Shown here: one piece after another, positions 1-5,878 of the stretch
Layout: each line of letters starts with the position of its first letter
How positions within the stretch are numbered: position 1 is the stretch's first letter
Source of the DNA: Planctomycetota bacterium
GTDB lineage: Bacteria; Planctomycetota; Planctomycetia; Pirellulales; Lacipirellulaceae
NCBI GenBank assembly: GCA_022614705.1
Contig: JAKEIB010000154.1
Coordinates: 1-7,446 of the forward strand
Direction: 5' to 3'
Length of the DNA stretch: 7,446 nucleotides
Made by a program: the position numbers and the translations under genes
The notes under the pieces: model-generated
Told to the model about the DNA's origin: nothing
The model's input: only the letters and a program-made list of their open reading frames with translations
The model's database searches: none

Positions 1-299
1 GCTGCTATCCCCGCAGGAACGGCAACCGTTTCTTCCGTTGGGCCAGTAACCCTGTCGTTATGTTCGGTCGAACCAGGAGCCTCGTCGGATGTGCCCAGCT
101 CCTTGACATGTGAATCGTGCGATCGATTCGGTAAGGAACGATTCTGAGACCAGTAGCCCGTTACTAGACCTACGGCTATGAGCAGCACGAATAGGATGAA
201 GAATCGGGCCCGCCGCCGGCGTTTCGCACCCGGGTGAGATGGCCGCCGCTGCCCAATTCGGAGGCCGCGATCGTCAGGGAGGCCTTGCCAAGGGCCGTC
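1..299 (-). CDS. Partial single-span membrane protein, start unclear, cut by window edge
   Basis: The minus-strand frame is open from an in-frame TAA at 300-302 to the window edge, about 99 codons. It encodes a strongly basic stretch (AKRRRRAR), then a hydrophobic helix FFILFVLLIAVGLVTGYW (about 150-203), then a polar tail rich in Ser, Thr, Glu and Pro running off the edge. This is the pattern of a type II signal anchor or uncleaved signal peptide with an extracytoplasmic linker. No ATG, GTG or TTG lies in frame before the helix; the only rare candidate is ATT at 257. A different minus frame starts with ATG at 328 (weak GAG upstream) and stops at 176, and it could supply the N-terminus if one base is lost or re-read near the CCCGGG at about 229-234. 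The gene may therefore be frameshifted. It lies downstream of the terminator at 387-418. The family is not recognised. The membrane segment is clear; the gene model is not. Confidence 0.42.
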
Positions 300-386
300 T
301 TAAAAGCTCTGCTGAACAAACTGCTCATCGTTCTCAATCAGTTGATGGACCTGCGAACCTGCAATGTGCTATGGTTTGTTAAAGGA

Positions 387-418
387 CTCGGCGTCCCCCG
401 CAGTGCAGGGGAGCCGAG
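387..418 (-). terminator. Hairpin terminator of the minus-strand RND operon
   Basis: The arms CTCGGC (387-392) and GCCGAG (413-418) pair perfectly. Inside them CCCC (395-398) pairs with GGGG (408-411) around a loop of about nine bases. The hairpin sits 15 bases past the stop codon of the 433-1023 gene. On the minus strand it is followed by CCTTTAAC, only a short T-run, so it may be a weak intrinsic terminator or an RNA-stabilising 3' hairpin. It separates that gene from the membrane-protein gene to its left. Confidence 0.6.
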
Positions 419-432
419 CCCGGTGTGGTTAG

Positions 433-1023
433 TTAGTCAGCAGACGAGAACGCGCTGGTCACGCCGTTGACCTTGGGCTCGCCACCCTCTTCGCCTGGAA
501 GCGATAGGGTTTGGAGCTGTAAGGCCAGCGCCGCCAACCGCTCGCGCGTCAAGGGGTCCAACCCGCTGACGCGGCTGAAGCCGATTGCAGCAAACTCAAT
601 CGCTTTCAATAGTTGCGGCAATTGCGCAACTCTGCAGGTAGCGAGATAGCCGCCTCGTCCGTCGACCCGTGCGATCCGAAAATGGTAGTAAGGACTACCA
701 TTCATCCGGTCTCGACCTTCATAGATCAACAAATCGAAGTCGGTCCCCGGTACTTCCCTAACTGCGGAAGGCCCGTTTCCTCGCAAGCGACTGCTACGCC
801 TCGTCATGTCGTCATCTCGATCTCTCATCTTCATCACCACCGATACTGGGTTGGACCAATAGACCCGAAGCACCATTGCGTCGTAGGGGCACGGTCCATC
901 CCAAGTCAAACGCCCCTTGGAAAAAGACGCGCGGTCTCTTCCCAACGGGTCGTGGCCGACGACGACATGATCAATTGCCGTCACTAACCAACCAACACCA
1001 CATGTCATTGACTTCTGGTTCAT
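433..1023 (-). CDS. Hypothetical protein, 196 aa, last gene of the minus-strand operon
   Basis: The predicted protein has 196 residues and I do not recognise the family. The second half looks like a compact soluble domain. It has alternating strands (DFDLLIYEGRD, YYHFRIARVDGRGGYLATC, residues about 95-130), then two helices (LPQLLKAIEFAAIGFS and LTRERLAALALQLQTL, about 135-174) and a polar tail. The first about 75 residues are irregular in composition and contain several possible internal starts (Met50, Met64, Met66, Met73). The start at 1023 was chosen because its ATG overlaps the TGA of the upstream gene as ATGA (1020-1023), a usual sign of translational coupling. No good Shine-Dalgarno sequence precedes it or the internal Met codons. 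No signal peptide or membrane helix is evident. It follows the RND gene and the small membrane protein in the same direction and ends just before a hairpin terminator. Co-transcription does not establish a role in efflux. Confidence 0.6.
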   Translation of the reverse strand: MNQKSMTCGVGWLVTAIDHVVVGHDPLGRDRASFSKGRLTWDGPCPYDAMVLRVYWSNPVSVVMKMRDRDDDMTRRSSRLRGNGPSAVREVPGTDFDLLIYEGRDRMNGSPYYHFRIARVDGRGGYLATCRVAQLPQLLKAIEFAAIGFSRVSGLDPLTRERLAALALQLQTLSLPGEEGGEPKVNGVTSAFSSAD

Positions 1024-1466
1024 TCCGATTCGCGATACGCACGCGCTACGTGTTTGGCCGCGCGGCAGAGGAGACCAAGCGGCGGCCCCACCACGAACAA
1101 GAAAACGCTAAGGTAAAAATTGAGGACCGTTCCAATTGGTCCTAGGTGCCGCTGAAAAAAGGTTAGGATCCGGGTGAACGCGCTGAGCGGCGTGTCATCC
1201 GCAAGGTACGCGTACTGCTCGATGGCCCACGTCAGCCAATTGCCATTCGGCCCATGATGGCGCCACGACGTAAAGTGATTTTCAACTGAATGAGGATTTG
1301 CCTGATACCACTCTCCGTCCAGGCCGTAAATAAGCGCCACCAGTCTTGTAGGGGTCTGCACGAATAGCCACGCGTCGACATCGGCCTCCCTGTGAATGCG
1401 AATGCCATTCAGGGACAAGTCAACCGCTTCGCCGTTCACATAAGCGCGGCCCAAGATATCCACCAC
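1020..1466 (-). CDS. Small membrane protein body, probably frameshifted from its leader
   Basis: The open frame has 148 codons from GTG at 1466 to TGA at 1020. Residues 1-100 form a polar, probably extracytoplasmic domain rich in Trp, Tyr and His (for example GEWYQANPHS, NGNWLTWAIEQY). A hydrophobic helix at about 109-134 (GPIGTVLNFYLSVFLFVVG) follows, then a short basic C-terminus. The GTG start has no real ribosome binding site. A much better start is the ATG at 1543, preceded by GGAGG, but that frame stops at 1436. Adding one G to the run of six G at 1468-1473, or a -1 slip there, joins the two into a protein of about 174 residues with an N-terminal signal anchor. The gene overlaps the next gene by ATGA and starts about 31 bases after the RND stop. 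The family is not recognised. The body is probably real; whether it is expressed as one protein is open. Confidence 0.6.
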   Translation of the reverse strand: MVDILGRAYVNGEAVDLSLNGIRIHREADVDAWLFVQTPTRLVALIYGLDGEWYQANPHSVENHFTSWRHHGPNGNWLTWAIEQYAYLADDTPLSAFTRILTFFQRHLGPIGTVLNFYLSVFLFVVGPPLGLLCRAAKHVARAYRESE

Positions 1467-1543
1467 TCCCCCCAGCCAATAACACTAATGGCCGCCATGA
1501 CAAACGACGCCGCAAGAAAGAAAACTGGGAAACGGGGTTTCAT
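1436..1543 (-). CDS. Out-of-frame signal-anchor leader of the small membrane protein
   Basis: ATG at 1543 opens a frame of 35 codons ending in TGA at 1436-1438. Its product begins MKPRFPVFFLAASFVMAAIS, a classic basic start plus hydrophobic core, then continues VIGWG before reaching the six-G run. Past that point the frame gives Trp-rich residues and a stop, while the neighbouring frame carries the long body at 1020-1466. The ribosome binding site is the best in the operon. I read this as the true N-terminus of the downstream gene, separated by a one-base indel, a sequencing error or slippage. A free-standing small membrane peptide is the alternative. Confidence 0.55.
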   Translation of the reverse strand: MKPRFPVFFLAASFVMAAISVIGWGEWWISWAALM

Positions 1544-1548
1544 GGGAA

Positions 1549-1553
1549 CCTCC
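1549..1553 (-). promoter_or_regulatory. Shine-Dalgarno GGAGG for the ATG at 1543
   Basis: GGAGG on the minus strand with a five-base spacer (TTCCC) to ATG at 1543. This decides that translation begins at 1543 rather than at the GTG at 1466, which has no comparable site, and is the main support for the frameshift reading. Confidence 0.7.
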
Positions 1554-1574
1554 AAATAAAAAGGATGGCGGAAA

Positions 1575-4493
1575 CTAAACCTTTACAAGCTCAGGGCTGG
1601 ATAATCGTTCTTTCGGACCGCCAGTGATTTCAGTGTTGCGCGCGTGAATCCGCCTCCAACGCCACTTACGGACTTGGTAGAAGAGTACCGGCAGCAGCAA
1701 ATCGACGACTTCGTCGGACACCAGAATGCCGCCCAACACCGGAGCGGCCATCGGCTGCATAATCTCGGCGCCGGTGCCCGTGGCCCACAGCATCGGCGCG
1801 AGGCCGACCATTGTGGTGACTTCCGTAAGCAGCTTAGGCCGCGTGCGATGAACGGCCCCTTGCATGACAGCATCGCGAACTTCGGCCAGCGTCATGTTCG
1901 CCAGGCCGCCGCGCTCGTCGATCGCTTCGCGCAGATAAACGAGCATGACCAGGCCGTTCTCTGTCGCCAGTCCGAAGCAAGCGATGTAGCCGACCCAAAC
2001 TGCGACACTGAAATTGAAGCCGAACAGATATTGGAACAGCACGCCGCCGGCAATCGCCCCGGGAACTGCGAGGCCCATCACGAGCACCGTATCGGTGAAG
2101 TCGTGATAGGTTATGTAAAGAATCAGGAAAATGACCAGGATTACGATGGGAAAGATGACCGACAACGTCCGTTTGGCTCGCAGCTGATGTTCGAACTGTC
2201 CGCTCCACTCCAGGTACATGCCGGCCGGAAGCTTGACCTGTTCCGCGACGGCCCGCTGCGCCTCTTCGACAAATCCCACGATGTCCCGGTCGCGTACGTT
2301 TAGTTGCACGTAAGCCCGCAGTAAGCCATTCTCGCTCTTGATCATCGACGGGCCTTCCACGATCCGCACATCGGCTACCATCGAGAGCGGCACCTGCTGA
2401 GCCGAAGCGTCGGCGACGCCGTCGCGAGCTTCCTTCGTCATGTCCGCCCCCGGCGAGCCGCTGACAAGAAGCTGCTTCACCGACTCCTCATCGAGCCTGA
2501 AATCGCGGGCGTAACGAATTCGCACTGGGAATCGTTCGCGGCCTTCCACCGTGGTTGTGATCGTCTGTCCACCGAGCGCCGTTTCAACGACTTCCTGAAT
2601 ATCGCCGACATTGACGCCGTAACGGGCTGCCCGCTCACGATCGATGTCGATTTCCAAATAGCCTTCGCCGACGATCTGGTCGGGAAAAACATCAACCGCT
2701 CCGCGGATGCGTTTGAGAACTTGAGCAACTTCTTCAGAAACCTTTTGTATCTCGTCGAGGTCATCTCCATACACTTTGACGCCGAGCATGGTCCGCACGC
2801 CCGTGGCCAGCATGTCAACGCGGTTGATGATCGGCTGCGTCCAAATGTTACCCCAACCCGGCATTTGAAGAACCGTATCCAGTTCCTTGACGAGATCGCC
2901 CTGCGTTTTCCGCCAGAGAAACAACTTGTCTGCAAACGGCTTCTCAGTCTCGCGGCGCAGCGCTTGCAGGCTAGTTTCGGTGGCTTTGCCTGCGTGCCAT
3001 AGCTTCTTTGCTTCGGCTTGCTCTTTGAGCTGCGAAACTGCTTGCCAGGTGTAAGCTGGACCGGCGTAATCGACGAGCTCCCAGTTGAGAGTCTTAGTGC
3101 GTTCGCCCCATGCGGATGCAAATTCCGCGCGGATACTATCAAGCAACCGGCTAAAAAACGTCTCGCGCTTGCGACCCAACAGTTCTCGCACGTTTGCAAC
3201 TACCTCGCCCAATGAGGTTCGGGAGAGGATCAAAAGATCCGGCTTGGATTCCACGATTCCTAATTCGGAAAGTTGCGCCGCAACGCTTTGGGCTAGTTTT
3301 GTGGAAGTCACTAAATCCGGCGCATGAGCCAGTGCAGCGCCAAACTGCGGCACTAATGGCTTGGTGCTCGCATCAATTTCGCCTTCGCGGATTGGCCGCA
3401 ATACGTGTCCTTCGGCTTTTAGCATTTCAACGATTTCCACGACGGCAAAACGGGTGAGCCGCTCCTGCAGCGAAGTTTCAAACGCTGTAATGGCCTGTAA
3501 TGCCCGGGCGCGCATCAGCTCGTCAAAATGCCCAATTGCGTGCATCGTGGCGTCGTTAATGATGGTCGAGCGTTCGTCGTCGCTGAGACCTTTGATCCAG
3601 CCGCGGGTCTCCATCGCTGCAAGCACTTTGCTAGTCTGTTTGAGCGCATCGTCGTAGCGCAACTCCCGCTTGGGCCAGTACTTCTCCGGCCGAAGATTGA
3701 TGATCGTTTCCACCATGTCGGGCGGCGCCGGATCGGTAGGAGTTTCGGCGCGACCGGCCTTGCCGACCACGAGCTCGATCTCTGGAAACATCCGCAAGAT
3801 TTCATCCCGAGCTTTTAAGTCGTCGGTAACTTGCGTGATGCTGGCCCTTGGAACCGTCACCGGCATATCCATGATCGTCCCTTCGTTCAGCGGCGGCATG
3901 AACTCGCGGCCAAGCCGCTCCATGCTGCGATCGGCGATGAACGCGACCAGGAATAAGCTGGCGATCATGCTCGCTTGTGCCAGCAGCCGTGCACGGCCAA
4001 GCAACCAACTTACGCCGAAGCTGAGAGGCAAAATCAGCAGCAAGGCAATCACTTGCGAAACAACGTAGGAAGGCGCCGATATCGCCAGAATAAACAAGCC
4101 GAGAGACCAAATGGCGGCAACCAGCCACCACCATCGGCGAAAGCTATCCTCCTCGCGCCGCGCTGCCCAAACGCATGCGACCATCGATAGCGCCACGATG
4201 ACGCGGAGCAGGAACCAGAAAAACCCTTCTCCCACAACAGCCGGCGTCAAGCCAACGATGAGAATGGTCCCCGTGATCCACATGATGGGCCAGGGATGGT
4301 CGAGCAGAAAATTGAGGACTGGTTGGTAAATCTCTATGACTCGGCGGACGAGCCAGTTCTCCCGCTCGCCTCGGATGCGGCCGCGCACCAGGAGAGGAAT
4401 AACCGCGGGCACCAGCGTGATGGCGAGTATCGAAACGCCGACAAGTGCAAACGTTTTGGTGAACGCGAGCGGATGGAACATCCGCCCCTCCAT
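1575..4493 (-). CDS. RND heavy-metal efflux permease (CusA/CzcA-like), N-terminal half missing
   Basis: Full-length members are trimeric inner-membrane proton antiporters that move metal ions from periplasm or cytoplasm to an outer-membrane channel. The 972 residues here begin at the mid-protein motif EGRMFHPLAFTKTFAL, so the first porter lobes and about five or six helices are absent, including the TM4 proton-relay Asp. Still present are: a helix at 11-36; five helices at about 68-187 where relatives have one; EFMPPLNEG (198-206); the porter signature GRAETPTDPAPPDMVET (247-263); a helical insert of about 230 residues (about 283-525); PGWGNIWTQPIINRVDM (545-561); AARYGVNVGDIQ (622-633); and C-terminal helices from 776 with FGLATENGLVM (Glu845) and RTRPKLLTE (Lys887), matching the CusA TM Glu and Lys. 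By analogy with CusA, the Met260 and Met561 ligands remain and the third (Met672 in CusA) is Val627. The frame is open upstream to about 4619 but has no other start and no ribosome binding site. The family is certain; function is doubtful. Confidence 0.88.
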   Translation of the reverse strand: MEGRMFHPLAFTKTFALVGVSILAITLVPAVIPLLVRGRIRGERENWLVRRVIEIYQPVLNFLLDHPWPIMWITGTILIVGLTPAVVGEGFFWFLLRVIVALSMVACVWAARREEDSFRRWWWLVAAIWSLGLFILAISAPSYVVSQVIALLLILPLSFGVSWLLGRARLLAQASMIASLFLVAFIADRSMERLGREFMPPLNEGTIMDMPVTVPRASITQVTDDLKARDEILRMFPEIELVVGKAGRAETPTDPAPPDMVETIINLRPEKYWPKRELRYDDALKQTSKVLAAMETRGWIKGLSDDERSTIINDATMHAIGHFDELMRARALQAITAFETSLQERLTRFAVVEIVEMLKAEGHVLRPIREGEIDASTKPLVPQFGAALAHAPDLVTSTKLAQSVAAQLSELGIVESKPDLLILSRTSLGEVVANVRELLGRKRETFFSRLLDSIRAEFASAWGERTKTLNWELVDYAGPAYTWQAVSQLKEQAEAKKLWHAGKATETSLQALRRETEKPFADKLFLWRKTQGDLVKELDTVLQMPGWGNIWTQPIINRVDMLATGVRTMLGVKVYGDDLDEIQKVSEEVAQVLKRIRGAVDVFPDQIVGEGYLEIDIDRERAARYGVNVGDIQEVVETALGGQTITTTVEGRERFPVRIRYARDFRLDEESVKQLLVSGSPGADMTKEARDGVADASAQQVPLSMVADVRIVEGPSMIKSENGLLRAYVQLNVRDRDIVGFVEEAQRAVAEQVKLPAGMYLEWSGQFEHQLRAKRTLSVIFPIVILVIFLILYITYHDFTDTVLVMGLAVPGAIAGGVLFQYLFGFNFSVAVWVGYIACFGLATENGLVMLVYLREAIDERGGLANMTLAEVRDAVMQGAVHRTRPKLLTEVTTMVGLAPMLWATGTGAEIMQPMAAPVLGGILVSDEVVDLLLPVLFYQVRKWRWRRIHARNTEITGGPKERLSSPELVKV

Positions 4494-4514
4494 AGCGGCG
4501 TGGCATTCGGCTGC

Positions 4515-4538
4515 CCGGGACGCAGTTAATTTTCCCGG
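4515..4538. repeat. Inverted repeat beside the RND fusion point
   Basis: CCGGGA (4515-4520) and TCCCGG (4533-4538) form a six-base-pair stem around a 12-base AT-rich loop. It lies 22 bases before the first ATG of the truncated RND gene and close to where homology to full-length permeases begins. It could be a weak terminator, or chance in GC-rich DNA, or a mark of the rearrangement that removed the N-terminal half. Confidence 0.35.
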
Positions 4539-4568
4539 AACAGAGAAGATACAAGGGATGGGGTCTAG

Positions 4569-4595
4569 GGGAAGGGAGGTGCCGCGTCCCTTCCC
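4569..4595 (-). terminator. Perfect 9-bp inverted repeat, probable terminator of the HEAT-repeat gene
   Basis: GGGAAGGGA (4569-4577) and TCCCTTCCC (4587-4595) are perfect complements around a nine-base loop. The hairpin lies 21 bases past the TGA of the minus-strand HEAT gene, the right place for a terminator, but no T-tract follows on the minus strand. If it stops transcription, the RND remnant further on would need its own promoter. Confidence 0.55.
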
Positions 4596-4616
4596 GTGTT
4601 TCGGACGACTGCCAGT

Positions 4617-5033
4617 TCAATTAGTCATGAACGGCGGGAATGTTAGCTTGTGCAATTCATTTAGATCAGCGCACGGCGTTGATGGCAATTTGGCCCTTAT
4701 CCCAAGAATCAGTTCTAAGGCGAAAAAAGCAGCCCATCGTTGTGACCGGTCATCGTCCTTCAAGAGTCGCGTCAGTTCCGGAACCGCAGGTTTGGCGGCT
4801 GCTCCAAGATTTGCCAATGCGCAGAGTGCGTTCCCCGCTACGTACGGGTCATTGTCGCTTAGCGCTTTAGCAAGCGCTCGCACAACCGTGTGAGTTGGGA
4901 ATTTTCTAAGGTCCCACGCAGCCTCGCCACGTTTCGTCGCGTCCGGGTCGCTTAGTTGTTGAAGAAGGGCGGCCTCGGCTGCTGACTTGTCGCTATGGTG
5001 AAAAGCTGAATCCCGCATCATCCACTCGTTCAC
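4617..5033 (-). CDS. Small HEAT-repeat protein
   Basis: A protein of 138 residues. Residues about 20-110 form two to three HEAT-like helical hairpins: EAALLQQLSDPDATKRGEAAWDL, then VVRALAKALSDNDPYVAGNALCALANLG, then KPAVPELTRLLKDDDRSQRWAAFFALELI. They show the family pattern of a helix ending in LxDxDxxVR-like turns followed by an Ala/Leu-rich helix. HEAT repeats are protein-protein scaffolds; no catalytic domain is attached and no signal peptide or membrane helix is seen, so the product is probably cytoplasmic. The most upstream start is GTG at 5033, since a TGA stop precedes it in frame. ATG at 5021 or 5018 is a good alternative, with GAACGAG just upstream. It may be a fragment of a longer repeat protein. 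It sits where an adaptor gene for the RND pump would often be found, but nothing links it to efflux. Confidence 0.72.
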   Translation of the reverse strand: MNEWMMRDSAFHHSDKSAAEAALLQQLSDPDATKRGEAAWDLRKFPTHTVVRALAKALSDNDPYVAGNALCALANLGAAAKPAVPELTRLLKDDDRSQRWAAFFALELILGIRAKLPSTPCADLNELHKLTFPPFMTN

Positions 5034-5322
5034 AATTGCCGCAGTCGAGTAGCGCTTTTGCGACTGTCTCGTGCGATCTGCGCCTCATGGTATCACGGCG
5101 TCAGTTCTTTAGTCATATTGCGCTGAATGGTTGATAGATAAACCGCGACGGCCCGGTGCTACCCCAGCCTGCATGGTCTCAGCCGGTCCGGACCGCCGCG
5201 GCTTAGATAGTCTACCGATTTTTCTGCGATCGATCCGCTAGCGAGAATGGATCTGAATTCGTCAACAGTTAGTACAATTGCGATTAGTCATCTTCGATAG
5301 CTGGCCCGAGCGGAGAATCGCT
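5034..5322. other. Intergenic region between divergent genes
   Basis: This stretch lies between the starts of the minus-strand HEAT gene and the plus-strand 152-residue gene, so it should hold both promoters. I could not assign -35/-10 boxes with confidence. It contains a perfect 12-base palindrome, CGGTCCGGACCG (5184-5195), and a six-base inverted repeat CAGTCG / CGACTG (5042-5047 and 5061-5066) just upstream of the HEAT gene. Both could be operator-like. A short open frame at 5247-5300 (ATG to TAG, 17 residues) is too short to call. No RNA gene was recognised. Confidence 0.45.
5312..5317 (+). promoter_or_regulatory. Shine-Dalgarno GGAGAA selecting the ATG at 5323
   Basis: GGAGAA stands five bases before ATG at 5323. 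The more upstream in-frame TTG at 5278 has no such site, so 5323 is preferred as the start of the following gene. Confidence 0.6.
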
Positions 5323-5781
5323 ATGGACGCCGACCTAATTGCTGAAGTGCATGCCTTCCAGGAAGTCGCTGACAAGCTTGGAGTCCAGATATTTCGCTAC
5401 GCCTGCGTCGACAATGCGTACGACGTGATGTTGAAAAAAGTGGCGGCTAGTCCGCTCTTTCGGGCTTGTACGCCCAGCGGTCTCTGGGACACACGCCCGG
5501 ATGGGAAAATTTGCCACACGCTGATGGAGATTAAGGAGTCGACTCTTAACGGGACCGAATTCGTCGCCTGGCTCGACGAATGGACAGTGGCCATCCGCAA
5601 TGACGAACGGATCGTTTGGTCTCTGGGACTTGTATATCCTGAGCAATTGATTGGGTTTGCCGAATGGCAACAGACCTTTCGAGATTACTTTAGAGCGGAA
5701 GGCTTGCTGGCGCCTCAGCCTGAATACGTAGAACTCGCTGTCCGGTTGCCGTGGGCGCGTCGCTCGCTCGAAGTTGATTGA
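5323..5781 (+). CDS. Hypothetical protein, 152 aa, unrecognised family
   Basis: I do not recognise this family. The 152-residue product starts with an amphipathic helix (LIAEVHAFQEVADKLG). A mixed stretch IFRYACVDNAYDVMLKKVA and a Cys/Trp/Gly-rich part CTPSGLWDTRPDGKICH (about 49-65) follow, then TEFVAWLDEWTVAIRNDERIVWSLGLVYPE (about 78-107) and an aromatic C-terminal segment (FAEWQQTFRDYFRAEGLL). Cys28, Cys49 and Cys64 with His65 could bind metal, but the spacing matches no zinc motif I know. No signal peptide or transmembrane helix is visible; it is probably a soluble cytoplasmic protein. Codon-level coherence over the whole frame and a good ribosome binding site support a real gene. An extended form from TTG at 5278 would add 15 residues. 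It stands alone, diverging from the HEAT gene and converging on the toxin gene. Confidence 0.68.
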   Translation: MDADLIAEVHAFQEVADKLGVQIFRYACVDNAYDVMLKKVAASPLFRACTPSGLWDTRPDGKICHTLMEIKESTLNGTEFVAWLDEWTVAIRNDERIVWSLGLVYPEQLIGFAEWQQTFRDYFRAEGLLAPQPEYVELAVRLPWARRSLEVD

Positions 5782-5807
5782 GATTCGCTGCTTGCTGTGT
5801 AGTCGTC

Positions 5808-5835
5808 ACTGCGGGTTACGGATAGCTCCCGCAGT
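5808..5835. terminator. 8-bp perfect hairpin between convergent genes
   Basis: ACTGCGGG (5808-5815) and CCCGCAGT (5828-5835) pair perfectly around a 12-base loop, 26 bases past the stop of the 152-residue gene and 29 bases past the toxin stop. Its position between convergent genes suits a bidirectional transcription end. No T-tract follows on either strand, so the call rests on the stem and location. Confidence 0.5.
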
Positions 5836-5846
5836 TGGCAGCGATG

Positions 5847-5878
5847 TTGCTCAAACGGGAACCGTTACGGGAGAGCAA
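5847..5878 (-). terminator. Compound hairpin at the toxin stop codon
   Basis: TTGCTC (5847-5852) pairs with GAGCAA (5873-5878), and inside it AACGG (5854-5858) pairs with CCGTT (5862-5866) around GAA. The structure covers the TAA stop of the toxin gene (5865-5867). It may help end or stabilise the toxin-antitoxin transcript. Confidence 0.35.

Noticed and set aside
876..1145. Plus-strand open frames opposite the two small operon genes
   Set aside because: They are antisense to frames linked by ATGA coupling and give low-complexity Arg/His-rich products.
1644..2303. Long plus-strand open frame (219 codons) inside the RND gene
   Set aside because: It is antisense to a strongly conserved RND coding frame, is rich in His/Gln/Arg as expected of a shadow frame, and shows no family motif.
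2477..3199. Minus-strand open frame of 240 codons overlapping the RND gene
   Set aside because: It is an alternative frame of the RND gene; the RND frame carries the recognisable motifs throughout this stretch.
4144..4620. Minus-strand open frame of 158 codons across the RND start, considered as the missing N-terminal part
   Set aside because: Its translation is Pro/Arg/His-rich with no RND porter or membrane motifs, and it overlaps the true RND frame, so it is a shadow.
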